64,000 nt of DNA from Siphonodentalium dalli (Eukaryota; Mollusca; Scaphopoda; Gadilida; Siphonodentaliidae). The position numbers and the translations under genes are program-made. Below, piece by piece: positions 1-11,472 of the stretch. The stretch is from positions 177,855,956 through 177,919,955 of the forward strand of contig CP136063.1 in NCBI GenBank assembly GCA_032622095.1, in the 5' to 3' direction. Every line of letters begins with the position of its first letter. The stretch's first letter is position 1. The notes beneath the pieces are model-generated. The model did no database searches. It saw nothing but the letters and a program-made list of their open reading frames with translations, and was not told the origin of the DNA.

Positions 1-780
1 CCGACATTTTTTGTGTGGAGTTATTCCCCTTTTTCGACTTAGAATTTTTTTCGCAACATACATAATTTTGTCCAAGCTTTTATTCCTACATTTTTCGGTC
101 AATAGTATAAGATTAGGGTTATGGTTGTACACCTGCAATGGGAACTGTTATTTTATTATTTTAACTAAATGTTTACTGACATGTGAAACATCTTAGTATT
201 TTAAAAACAGGGGGGTATCCGTAGTCCCATTGGGACAGTCACACCTCTAGTTCAGATTTGTTCAAATGAGGTCACTGGGTCGAATGTGGGCGGAGCCAGT
301 GACATAACTCAAATAAAAAATAAAAATTGATAAATTCAGATTTTTGGAATTGGGACACCTTACTCAATTTAACAAACAAAAACATATTTTTTAAGCATGT
401 TATAAAATTTGAAAAAAAGTGACACCATTATAACATCTGCAGAGTTATGAAACTTTAATCTTTAAATCTTCTGAAATTACAGAAATATTCCATTACCCAT
501 CCCCCTCCCACATGGCCCAGACCCACCCCACCCTGCAGTGGCCTACACCCAACCAACATCCCTTCCAACGGATATCATTTCCAGCTTCCAACATTAATAC
601 CTGTTCTATTAATGTTGCAGATATCTCTTTGTGGATAGACAGAGAGAAACACAGGTCATTAATCTAGATTAGAATAAAATGTCACTGACAGCTTGTATAA
701 ACATACTGCTAGCAATTTTAAACAAACTGCCTGAATTTAGTGTGTCTGACATTTGCAGGTCAGAGAATCATTAATAAGAG
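1..780. other. Non-coding, AT-rich; repeat remnant at about 220-330
   Basis: No convincing gene. The stretch around 220-330 (a 'cagatttgttcaaatg' module followed by 'gtcactgggtc' and 'ggcggagccag') matches modules at 30110-30760 and 38150-39720, so it is a fragment of the same interspersed repeat. Positions 480-560 are C-rich without recognisable structure. Confidence 0.6.
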
Positions 781-788
781 GCACAATC

Positions 789-1883
789 TAGGCTCCTGCG
801 AATATTCGATTCGAGATTCGATTCGAAAGTCAAATTCGATTCGAATTCGAGTCGAAATTGCCAACTCGAAATTTCGAATATACTATGACGGAAAAGTAGG
901 CTGTTTCAGGACAAGTACACATGTCGATCTTAGCTGTTTGTGGCATTTAATTCCAGAAAATTATGTATATATGCACATTATAATTCTTATTGTACATAGC
1001 CAACAATTAGCCACGATAGGACGACTAAATACGTCTGAATTATATAGCTTTAAAATGGTAGCAAAAGCTAGCAGATAGCCAATGGACCGACGACGCAGTA
1101 AATTATAATAACTATGAGACTGGGCTACCGATAGCGTTATCCATCGTCTATTCGATTCCGCGTTATGTAATATGGGTGCGAATGTAAACAACACATGTTC
1201 CTGCATGGTGTCGAAAAGTGCATTTTGGCACTGTTAAATTCTCTTTTGAAGTTGACTTTCAGTTTCGGAGTTTTCTTTTACAATGGACAAAATGTCGTCC
1301 ATCATTCATGTTTATTTTAAACATGATAAAGCTGCAGGCACGTGTGATGAATGCAACATGCATGGTGTATAAATCGCAAGCATCTGGGACAATGACCCAT
1401 CTATGGAATCATCTGTTCAAGAAGCATCAACCAATACATGAAGAGGCTACACTGCGACTGTTGTTGCGTCTTCAAGTTTATAACAACGGGTGTTTCCGAA
1501 TGCCGATTTGCAATTTTGCATGTACATGCAAATTGTAGAAATTTCGCGTGATTTTAGTTTGATAATCCGTTTAGTGGTAATATATTAATCGTTGTGATGG
1601 CCGCATGGACTCCATGGACGTTTTAATCTGCTTTGTTTTCTTGACAATTATAAATTGAAGTTAATATTAATAGTATATCAAACGACGGTTTATCGCCACA
1701 TAAGTTCTGATGGAACTTCATGCATGTAGTTCATAGAACGTTTCACAAATAATATAATCGTTGACAAAACATACCTAATTGAGAATGCAACACACAGATA
1801 TGATTCGATTCGATATTCGATTCGATTTCGTGAAATCGATTCGATATTCGATTCGATCAAAATATCCAATTCGCAGGACCCTA
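789..1883 (+). mobile_element. Non-autonomous hAT-type DNA transposon with 8-bp TSD
   Basis: The ends are inverted copies: TAGGCTCCTGCGAAT on the left and, on the complement of the right end, TAGGGTCCTGCGAAT. Identical 8-bp direct repeats GCACAATC flank it (781-788 and 1884-1891). Just inside each end are arrays of ATTCGATTCGA-type motifs (about 803-870 and 1800-1860) in opposite orientation, probable subterminal binding sites. The interior holds a broken BED zinc-finger segment but no catalytic region, so this is a deletion derivative of a hAT element. The TIR and TSD are read directly; the superfamily follows from the 8-bp TSD plus the BED finger. Confidence 0.85.
1218..1538 (+). pseudogene. 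Fragment of hAT transposase N-terminus (BED zinc finger), frameshifted
   Basis: An ATG at 1283 opens a frame reading MDKMSSIIHVYF and then a CxxC pair (CDECN), stopping at about 1361. The continuation lies in the neighbouring frame, reading KSQASGTMTHLWNH and then the H-x4-H pair of HLFKKH (about 1370-1430). CxxC followed by T-x2-L-x2-HL-x3-H is the BED finger layout of hAT transposases and ZBED proteins. A shift of frame near 1355 splits the finger and no catalytic domain follows. It sits inside the TIR-bounded element 789-1883 and is not expected to give a working protein. Confidence 0.6.
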
Positions 1884-1904
1884 GCACAATCTATCATGTA
1901 TTGT

Positions 1905-2335
1905 TCAACAGGGCAAATAGGATGTCTGTCATTTGCAGAATGAGGTCCCCAGAGGGTGAATTTAGTGATGCTATCCCACACAGCAGGCTAGCAGCACCAA
2001 ATTCACCCTCTGGAGACCTCATTCTGCTTAGGCCTCATCTTCTTGGAAGTATCTATAGTATCAAATTAACATTGTTGTTAGTTACATTTCCCTTCTAGGA
2101 AGTTTCTATATCCCCTAATTTGCAGAAGATAAAATTCATAATTGAGGTGTCCAATGGGTGAACATCAACTTCAACTGGGGAACTTCAATCTTATCCTAGG
2201 TCTGCCATAGCAGTTGAGGGCCTTAGCAGAATGGGGTCCCCAGAGGGTGAATTTAGTGATGCTAGCCCACTGTGCAGGATAGCGTCACTAAAGTCACCCT
2301 CTGGGGGACCTCATTCCGCAAATGACAGACACACT
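1905..2335. mobile_element. CAAGCCT-family palindromic MITE, incomplete
   Basis: It contains the family's hallmark arms: TTTGCAGAATGAGGTCCCCA, then 'gagggtgaatttagtgatgct', repeated in inverted order several times, with a spacer shared with the complete copy at 43496-43950. Its right end stops at 'gacacactagtagtag', where the LINE 3' tail begins, so the outer TIR is missing there. The left terminus is diverged ('gggcaaatag'). Confidence 0.7.
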
Positions 2336-3049
2336 AGTAGTAGTAGTAATATCTTTTATTTACGTGACATGTGCATGTTAAATTACAAACAAATTTAAGA
2401 CATTTAATTTACATCGCGCACCCGCCCTATTGGGCCTATATGTCACCCTGAAAATAAGAGTTAATTAATTTTTGCATTATATAGCAAGACGCCTGTCAAT
2501 TTACGCTATTATATGCTATGATGTTTATTTATATATATACTGCTTTCTTTTCAGATAGGCATCATGGATAAAATTAGCACATTGACGTGTGTGTTTGTTG
2601 ATTATTTCAATAAAAGCTGATTCTAACTGGTTTTGTTCTATCATCATGGTTACATTTAAAGGGAGAGAGTCGAGTAAAAGTTCTCGCTTTTCGTTATAGA
2701 AAGGGCATTTTAATAGGAAGTGCATTTCATCTTCGACTTCATGTGAGGCACATAATGTGCATTTTCTGAGATTTAGCTTTTCATTTCTAAAACGACCAGT
2801 TTTCACTCTCAAAGGAAGAATTCCACATCGAAACTGAGCAAATATAGATCTATGAGCACGGTCCATATTCATCAATACATATGATTCAGTTTTATAATTC
2901 CTTTTGAAATGTTTATATGTTCTTAATTTAGGAACAACATTTAAGCTGTTTTTCCATTTATCTGATTCATCATTTTTAAGCTTCGTTTCAAAATTGTCTA
3001 TATTACATTTTGAAATACTGTTGACAATTATAAGTTAGATAGATAGTGC
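2336..3049 (-). pseudogene. 3' portion of non-LTR retrotransposon (LINE): ORF2 C-terminal zinc-knuckle domain and 3' end
   Basis: Read on the minus strand, about 3020-2525 encodes the LINE C-terminal region. It has the motif RCGILPLRVKTGRF and then a CxxC...H-x4-C knuckle (CTLC ... HFLLKC), ending at a stop at 2525. A ~190-base 3' untranslated tail follows and ends in an (ACT)n microsatellite at 2336-2350, a common LINE 3' end. It is the downstream continuation of the reverse-transcriptase segment at 8899-11472, separated by the foldback element 3050-8898. An in-frame stop close to the insertion boundary shows decay. Confidence 0.75.
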
Positions 3050-4510
3050 AGCGGCCAAATCGAAAAAGAGCTCTAGTTTTCGAGATACCCCTACCCACGG
3101 TAGAACAAGTTAAAACTTACTTTTTTAAAAGGAGAAATATATACTCTTTACGAAAATGATAGTGAAAATTAACGGAATTGGTGGTGGCTATTCTCAAATT
3201 GACGATGAACGATACCCACCAGTGACTTTCCCCAGAAATTAACGATTTTGGTAAAGTGAGCCCTGTGGCTATGTCCTAAGTTATTTGCCCACATTGTTGG
3301 TGTTAAAATTACTACAGCATACCATATTTGTACCTGATATGCAAGAAGTGTTGATTAATTTGGATTTTCGTGCCATTTGGAGCCGAAACATTTATTTTTT
3401 GTTGAAAAATAGCTCTTTTTGAAAAATATTATATTTTTCGAACATTATCATTCAAACGTTAATTGCAATAATATTGAAATATTTAGGTCATATGGTGTAG
3501 TAGTTATCTGTCAAGCATATGAAGAAAGAAGTTAACAACCAGTTTGAACGGTTTGCGAGATATTGGATTTTAGCTACCCCTCCCCCAAACACGTTTTTGG
3601 TCGAAAAAAATACATATTTTTGATAATGTCATTACAAACATTTTCGAATTGATCTGAATGGGACCCAATGTGAATATTGTACTGAACGTGTTGTCCAGAG
3701 ATGCCGTTTAATCGATTACAGATGTGTTCAGGCTTTCAGACCCCCAGTTACAACAACAACAATTATTTTATTGATAACAGTTAATTTTGCATGCATTAAC
3801 ATCGATGTTAAGTACTAAAACCTTTGTTATAAACAACGTGACCAAGTATATAATTCATATGGCTCAGTAGTTATCTGGACAACACAAGTAAAAAGAATTT
3901 GACAGAAATTGAAACATAACGGAATAGGTGGTGGCTATTGTCAAATCGACGGTGAGCGATACTCTCCAGTGACTTTTTCCAGAAATTAACGATTTTGGTA
4001 AAGCGAGCCATGTGGCTATGTCCTAGCCTATTTGCCCATATTGTTGGGGTTAAAATTACTACATCATACCATACTTCTACCTGATATGAAAAAAGTGTTG
4101 GTTAATTTAGATTTTCCTGCCATTTGGAGCCAAAATATTTATTTTTTGCTGAAAAATCGCACTTTTTCACAAAAATATTATTTTTCGAATATTATCATTC
4201 AAATAGATATTGTTATAATGCCCAAATATGTAATTCTTATGGTGATGCAGTTATCTGCCAAGCATATGCAGAAAGAAGTTAACAGAAATTTAGAACAATT
4301 TGCGAAATAATGGATTTTAGCTACACCTCCCCAAACACGTTTTTGGTCGAAAAAATGCATATTTTTGTTCAGAACTTTACCAAATTTCCCAATTGATCAT
4401 ACTGTGACCCAACATAATTCTTTTGCTGAAAATTGAGCCCGGGGACATTGCTTAAGTGATTAAAGACGTGTTCAGGCTTCCAGATCCCAAATTACAACAA
4501 CAACGCATTT
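3050..4510. repeat. Left arm of foldback element, with internal ~740-bp direct repeat
   Basis: Segment 3168-3790 (starting 'gtgaaaattaacggaattgg') is repeated in the same orientation at about 3911-4505 ('aacataacggaataggtggt'). Both copies share 'ccagaaattaacgattttgg', 'ttttggtcgaaaaaa' and a terminal 'ttacaacaacaac'. Copy 1 pairs with the right arm; copy 2 has a weaker partner at 7800-8030. Confidence 0.75.
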
Positions 4511-5270
4511 TATTTGCTATTACATACAATAAGTGTCGCATATCAATCAACCAATCAATTGTTTATTCTCAAAAAACCAATAATGGTATACAGATATTAC
4601 AATAATTGGACAGCTGGAGAACCCAGCATGTCCGACGTATAGATGCACAAGTACTCCATTCGCGCTTAAGATTGAAATGCAGTAGTTTGAACTAGGGCCA
4701 ATTGAGTAATCACATTAAAATGTCCCCTCTCTGTCATTGTGGCAAATAGAAAAAGCATATCATTACTGTTTGGAATACAGTGGTCCTAACACTGAACTTC
4801 TATGCGCAATACTGAATATAATTTGATCAGAAATACTCTTTTTATGTACAGCAACTCAGTCAGCGCGAAAATATTAAAATAGTTGACGGGGTTCAGACAT
4901 TTATCTCGAAAACAAAGCGATTTCCATAATGCTGCCATTTGTTAAAACTTCGTGAAAAACATTGAAACCGTGCTGAGCGTGAAATGTACAACCTCCAGGT
5001 CGTCTGCAATCTCACGGCGACGGGCGTATCAATGACGAAAACAACATTATCTGTGTAGCATTGCGTCCAATCAGCTCCAACGAAACTATGTGTATATCAT
5101 TGTATCCAATCAGTTCCAACTGGTTTACATCCTAATTTTCCCCATACAATCTCCCTCCCAGATACATTGTTTACCTCCGGATAGAACTACCACATACTTA
5201 TATATCGCATAGTTTCGGCGACATTATATGTTGATATTGATTTCATAATCCCTTCAGTACATGATGTGTT
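4510..5270. other. Unique-looking interior of foldback element, no gene seen
   Basis: AT-rich sequence without a supported reading frame. A short duplication around 'tccaatcagctccaac' / 'tccaatcagttccaac' (about 5068 and 5105) is visible. Nothing else recognised. Confidence 0.5.
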
Positions 5271-5279
5271 CAAGACATA

Positions 5280-7720
5280 GGGTAGGGGTACATACAACAG
5301 TGAACATTTGCCAGCCGCTTGTTGTGGGGTGCCACATGATGCAGACTTTCGGGAACCAACACAATATGTATGTTCTGATAAAAACTAACCTTTGGTGAAG
5401 CCCTCAATTAATATTGGGGTCATATCATTTCACCATGTGGTGTCTTCCAAGACTTCAAATAAAGTAGGGATCCTCACAGTTTTCCCTTTCTTATTTTCCA
5501 GTCACTTTTCGTTAAGTGCTCATTCTTTCATAACCCAAATCCATCTATTTACATTGTTTACGTCCTTGTACAATTAACTCGCCATTGTCCATACACGCAG
5601 TCAATGATGATATCGTTCCAATCCATGGTGTGTTCTAGTCTTCAAATTGGGAAGGGGGTAATACAAACATTGAAAAATCGCATTATTTATTTTTCAATCG
5701 CTTTTTGTAACGTGTCCCTGACTGTCGGGTATTGACCCATCTATAACAATTGTGTATTTCTTTATAGAATAGCCATTTGTCCATATCGTCGTTTGACCAT
5801 GAGGGCACATCCATTCAGTTCGTGGTAGGTTCAATAGTTCGTTTTCCATCTGCTTTGTGCAAGGTTCCACGGTGTTCTCGCGAACGGCGGGCACGCGACA
5901 CCATTGCCATTCGGTCACAATCTCGAGTAATATGGATAGCTTATGCCTTGAGCTAGTGTTGTGTTCAAGACTTCAGATAGGGATGGAGTCCCCTGAGAGT
6001 AAAATTTAGCCCTTTCATTTGCTGAGCATTTGTTGAAAAGTGCCATAGGCTATCGGGAACCATCTCATCTATAACAGATTCGTATTGCAAGATAATAATC
6101 CCATTTGTCCACAACTTCAGTTAACATTGAGAGCATATCATTTTGTTAAGACTTCAAGTTGGATAGTGGGGTCCTCAAGACATAGAAAATTCGCCTTCTT
6201 GTTTGCCAGCCGCTTTTTGTAAAGTGTTCCAGGATTTCGAGGGAACCAAATCACCCATATATCAATTAATAATTCCATGACAGCAATACATTTCGATCAC
6301 ACACTCAGCTAAGTATGAGAGAATATAACTTCAGTTCATGCTCTGATCAAGATATTAAATGGGTTAATGGGGTCCCCCCAAAACTGTGAGTATTCGACTT
6401 TCTCTTTCATCAACAACTTTTGTAAAGTGACCCAGACATTCAAGACCCTGGTATACTATATTCTTTATATAGCGTCCATTTCTCTACACACGCAGTTAAT
6501 AATGGGAGCACATCCTTTCGGTTCATTGTGTGTCCCAAGACTGCAAATGGGGTAGTGTGGCCTAACACATTACATTTCGTATTTGCCAGCCGCCTTTTGT
6601 AAAGTGTTCCAGGATTTCGAGAACAAAACCACCCATTCAAATTGTAAATAATAGATGAGAGCATATAGATTCGGTTCAGTGTGTGCTAAAGAGTTTAGAA
6701 GGGTTATGGGTACCCAAAACAGTGAGATTTCGCCTTCTCTTTGCTAGCCACTTTTTGTAAAGTGCCCCAGACATTGGGAAGCCAGCCAACCCACCCATCG
6801 TGCAATGAAGAGGTATATTTCCTGAATTGCATACCATTTGTCCACACCCCAGTTAATATTGAGAACATGTCCATCCATATTAAGACTTTAAATGGGGTAG
6901 GGTGCTCACAGAAAATATTCAGCTTTGGTTTTTGCCAGCTGCCTTTTGTAAAGTACCCTAGGATTTTGGGAAAAAAACTACCCATATAACATGTATATTC
7001 CCTGATAGCACTACCTTTCGTTCACACTGTGATTTAATAATAAAAGCATGAATATTCGGCGCATGGTGTGTTCAAGCGTTTAAACGGGCATATAAAGGGG
7101 TCCCACAAAACAAAAAATATTCGCCTTTGGAGTTTGCCATCCGATTTTCGTAAAGTGCTAAAGGCTTTCGGGATCCAACTAACCCATCCATCAACACCAT
7201 GTATGCGCCCCGATATTACTATTTTTGCCCACATCCTCAGTTAATATTTACAGCAATCATTTCAGTTCGTGAGTTGTTCAACTTTAACACTTCAATTGTG
7301 TAGGGGGGGGGCTAAATCAGCAAATTCGTCTTTCTTATTTATCAGCCACTTTGTGTAAAGCGACACATGCACAACCCATCCATACCAATTATGTATTCTC
7401 TGATAGAACTACATTCCCGTCACACTCTCGGTTAATATAGAGAATTAGAGATCGTATAGCTTAATTTCGTAGTGCGTTGAAGTCTTTAAATTGGGTAGAG
7501 TGTTCTTGAAAAATATAGCAAATTCGCCCTTCATATTTGCCAATCAAAGTGCCACATTGTTTCGGGAACAAACCCATCCATAAACATTGTATATTTCCTT
7601 ATGTAAATGTCCTTTATAATTACATGCTTCTTAATACTGAGATCATATTGTGTTCAGTTCGTGGTGTGCTCAGGACGTCTAATAGGACGGGGGCAACAAT
7701 GATTTTGTTCTGTATGATTA
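5280..7720. repeat. Degenerate ~190-200 bp tandem satellite inside foldback element
   Basis: About a dozen loosely matching units carry a core like 'gccagccgctttttgtaaagtg', seen near 5306, 5497, 5695, 6020, 6207, 6410, 6588, 6743, 6932, 7135, 7341 and 7539. Other recurring blocks are 'cccatccat', 'cacagttaatattgagagca' and 'gtgtgttcaagacttcaaa'. Spacing is mostly 155-206 bases, with one gap of about 325. Divergence between units is high. Short open frames here are not conserved between units and are not genes. Confidence 0.75.
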
Positions 7721-7799
7721 TGTTAGTCTATATTATGTGTCGTTTAGAACAAATACTTCAGTTGCTCAAAGTCGATATGTGTTAATATAAAATTACATG

Positions 7800-8898
7800 T
7801 CATAAATAAAATATTGTGTTGTTGTTGTTGTTGTAACTGGGGTTTAATTGGAAACCTGAGGTCATCTAAAACCAGGCTCGCCGTGTCTACGGATCAGGTT
7901 TTCATCACACGAATAATGATTAGATGCTCATTAGAATAATTTAGAAAGGTCTGTCTTGTTATCATAAATATGTAGTTTTTCTACCAAATCGCGTCCGGGG
8001 GAGCGGTACCTAATTCCAATATCTTGAAAACCGTTGACAATTTCTGTCAAATTCTTTCTACTTGTGATGTCCAGATAACTACTGAGCCATATGAATTATA
8101 TACTTGGTCACGTATTGTTTATAACAAAGGTTTTAGTACTTAACATTGATGTTAATGCATGCAAAATTAACTGTTATCAATAAAATAATTGTTGTTGTTG
8201 TAACTGGGGGGTTTGAAAGCCTGAACACATCTGTAATCGATTAAACGGCATCTCTGGACAACACTTTCAGTACAAGATTCATATTGGGTCCCATTCAGAT
8301 CAATTCGAAAATGTTTGTAATGTCATTATCAAAAATATGTATTTTTTTCGACCAAAAACGTGTTTGGGGGAGGGGTAGCTAAAATCCAATATCTCACAAA
8401 CCGTTCAAAATATTTGTTAACTTCTTTCTGTGTATGCTTGACAGATAACTACTACACCATATGGATTAAATATTTCAATATTATTGCAATATCCGTTTGA
8501 ATGATAATGTTCGAAAAATATAATTTCTTTGAAAAAGAGCGATTTTTCAACAAAAAATAAATGTTTCGGCTCCAAATGGCACGAAAATCAAAATTAACCA
8601 ACACTTCTTGCATATCAGGTACAGACATGCTATGCTGTAGTCATTTTAACGCCTACAATGTGGGCTAATAACTTAGGAGATAGCCGCAGGGCTCACTTTA
8701 CCAAAATCGTTAATTTCTGGGAAAAGTCACTGGTGGGTATCGTTCATCATCGATTTGAGAATAGCCACCACCAATTCCGTTATTTTTCACTATCATTTTC
8801 GTCTATAGTATATATTTCTCATTCAAAAAAAGTTGGTTTTAACTTGTTCTACCGTGGGTAGGGGTACCCGACCACTTTTGGCGTTTGGCCGCTGTACT
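7800..8898. repeat. Right inverted arm of foldback element
   Basis: Reverse-complement counterpart of 3050-3915 (outer part, 8030-8898), including 'catatgaattatatacttgg' near 8090-8110. The inner part (7800-8030) resembles the diverged second copy of the left arm. Confidence 0.8.
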
Positions 8899-11472
8899 AA
8901 GAGTATCATTCATAAAGGAACACCAACCATTTGAAACATGAGCTAGGTCCCAGTGAAACACTTTTTTAATTAGTCTGTCATCTGGTATTCTATTATATGG
9001 TTCCATAGACGGATATGGTTCAGGACTCGACGAATCTTACAAGATGATATACCAATGTCGCCATTTACTGCTAATAATGGACAATAACGATGGACTCCCA
9101 AAAACTATCTAAAAGCCTTATTCTGTACACTATCTAGACATGAAAAATTCTTTGAACCCCATACGCCTGATACATAATCTAAAATTGGAGCTACACATGT
9201 TATATATAACTTTTTAAATGTTTTGAAACCTATATCTTTATATGGGTGAATTTTTGAAATTATAGCACTTAAAGCTCTGCTTACAGATTTGGCCAAGACC
9301 TCAGCTGTTGTGTCAAATTGTTTGTGTTCATGAATAATAATACCCAAGAATTTATATTCATCTACGATATTCAGTTGTTGCGTGCCAAGTTTAAAAGGAA
9401 AACTTGTTCGTTTGGTTCTGACATTTCTAAGATGCATTGTTTTTGTTTTATTTGTGTTTATCACCATTCTCCACTTTCTACACCATTTGTGAACTACTTC
9501 GAGCATATTTTGCATATTGTCTTCATTTTCAGATAGTAACACTATGTCATCAGCATACATTAAAATTGGTACATTAATGTCATTTAATTTTACACCAACA
9601 TTCATGGTTTTTATTTCAGATGCCAGGTCATTTACAAATACATTAAAGAGTGTAGATGATAAATTATCTCCTTGTTTTACACCAAATTGACAATCAAAAG
9701 GCTCCGATACATCTCCATTTATTTTGATACGTGCATGTGTACTTCTATACATACTTCGAATTGATTGGTACATGTTTCCGTCTATCCCACATTTAGGAAG
9801 TTTGAAGAGTAACATGTCTCTGTCGATACAATCGAAAGCTTTTTTTAAATCTATGAACGTAGTAAATATATCTTTTTTTCCTTTCATTATGCTTGTTAGT
9901 ATGAAAATATTATCAATGCATGACCGCTTTGATCTGAAACCATTTTGTTCATTAACTAGTATATTATTATGGTCTAGATGTTCAACAAGTCTATTATTTA
10001 AAACACTATTATATAATTTGCTGCTTGTTGGTAGTAATGAGACGCCACGATAATTAAGCGGAATTCTCTGGTCTAGTGATTTATCTTTTGGTATGGGACA
10101 TATTATAGATTGTCTCCAAACAGATGGTATAATGCCAGTATCAAAAATGAAATTAAATAAACTAAGCAACACAGATTTAACAGATTCACATCTTAGGGTT
10201 TCACCAGGTATTTTATCTATGCCAAACGCCTTTCCATTCTTTACTTTATTTATTTATTGCACGATCAATTTCTTCTATTTGAATAGTCCGATTTAGAACA
10301 TTATTGTGTACATATAATGTAAATATCTTTTCTTTTATGATATTTTCTCTGAAATTATTATCAAAAAGTTCATTTCCAAATTCCGGATTGTATAAAGTTT
10401 TAAAAGCAGACCTCCAGTTTTCTGTAATTAATTTTGTATCTGTTATGACAGAACCATCAGGTCCAATTACTTCATTTGGGATACCATTTTCTTTTTTGGG
10501 TCCAAGTTTCTTAATCGTGTCCCAGAAAGATTTAGTATTATTACAGTTTAGTTCCATATCGAGTGCAAAATTACGTTTATATTGTCTTTCATATGTGCGT
10601 AATTTACGATTAAAAATTTGCCTAGCCTCTTTAAATTTTAGAAAAGCTAAATTTTTGTCTCTTGACTTAGTTTTATATTTTAGGAATGCATTTTCCAAGT
10701 TACTCATTGATTGCCATAATTTAGTAAGGTCATCATTCCAATATGGTTTGTGAAATTTAAATTTTTTATGTGAACTTCTTCCATTTTTGAAACTTGGTAA
10801 TTGGTCTGACATTTTTTCAAAAATGTGTTTTGTAAATTTATCATAAATATTGTCTACAGTTATTTGGGATTCTATTGCAGACTCGATTTTATGTATCAAA
10901 TTTAATAAAGTTTCAGATGAGGCTAAAAAATCAGCTGGTAATAGTTTATTAAGTTTAGTTGGTGTATATTTGTGATCTGTTGGTGTGCTGCCATGTACAT
11001 GGACTGTATTTACAATATACTCCACCAAAACAAAACTATGGTCCGGTGGTTTACACCCTTCACCTAGCATACTTTCTAACGAATTATCGGTAATTAAATC
11101 TGATTATGTTTTGACCCAGAAATTAGTGAAGCGATCAAATACGTCATGTGGCACACAAATATAATCGACAACAGCTGAACCCTTGGTACTAATCGAGGTA
11201 TAATTATTGGTTTCATTATTCAAACGACCATTTAAACAGCATAACTTAGTTTCATTTAAAAATTCAAGAAACGATTTTCCATGCTGGTTTACTGTGTTAT
11301 CAATATTATGAATTTGGGGTACACAGTCGAGTTCCATATTTACATCTGATAATTTACCTATGCGTGCATTCATATCACCACATACAATCATTGGGGTATC
11401 ACAATGTAAATAAGCGCTTGTCAAAATATGTGAGAAAAAACTATCTGGATTTCTGCCCCACACAGACCTTTC
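8899..11472 (-). pseudogene. LINE ORF2: C-terminal half of endonuclease plus reverse transcriptase, decayed
   Basis: Read on the minus strand. About 11467-11040 is the apurinic-type endonuclease, with CGDMNARIG and PDHS. About 10170-9105 is the reverse transcriptase, with LNYRGVSLL, GFRSKRSCID, the catalytic FIDLKKAFD, GVKQGD and YADD. About 9104-8899 is the post-RT region (FLGVHR, NGDIG, KIRR, LIKKVFHWD). In-frame stops interrupt it at 11104-11106 and 9105-9107, and there is another before LIKK. A frameshift lies near 10246. The 5' side is cut by the 18.6 kb array at 11473 and the 3' side by the foldback element at 8898. The family is a non-LTR retrotransposon of the CR1/Jockey-like group; the exact clade is unassigned. 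It acted in target-primed reverse transcription when intact. Confidence 0.88.
11468..11472. other. Left copy of 5-bp target duplication (CTTTC) of the 18.6 kb array
   Basis: CTTTC directly precedes the first CAGGG terminus. The same five bases directly follow the last CCCTG terminus at 30069-30073. Keeping one copy and removing the array rejoins the LINE endonuclease codons in frame (…LPPE / RSVWGR…). Confidence 0.85.

Larger units (their letters stand above)
3050..8898. mobile_element. Foldback-type DNA transposon with long composite inverted arms, inserted in the LINE
   Basis: Both ends read CAGCGGCCAAA inward, and 'acccctacccacggtagaac' (about 3090-3110) reappears inverted at about 8838-8858. 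Inverted similarity continues for roughly 850 bases (3050-3915 against 8030-8898). The left arm also holds a second, diverged direct copy of its own inner part (period about 740). The centre is a degenerate ~190-200 bp satellite. LINE reading frame lies on both outer sides. I could not identify a clear target duplication: 'tagt' is also shared next to both ends, so the true termini may be a few bases further out. No transposase is visible. The layout resembles Foldback or Galileo elements; the superfamily is unassigned. Confidence 0.8.

Noticed and set aside
5392-7785. Several 60-95-codon frames on both strands in the foldback centre
   Set aside because: They fall on diverged satellite units and are not shared between units; chance frames.
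3020-8930. 3-bp target duplication AGA for the foldback element
   Set aside because: Only visible if the TIR is extended to include 'tagt'; does not restore the LINE frame and could be chance.
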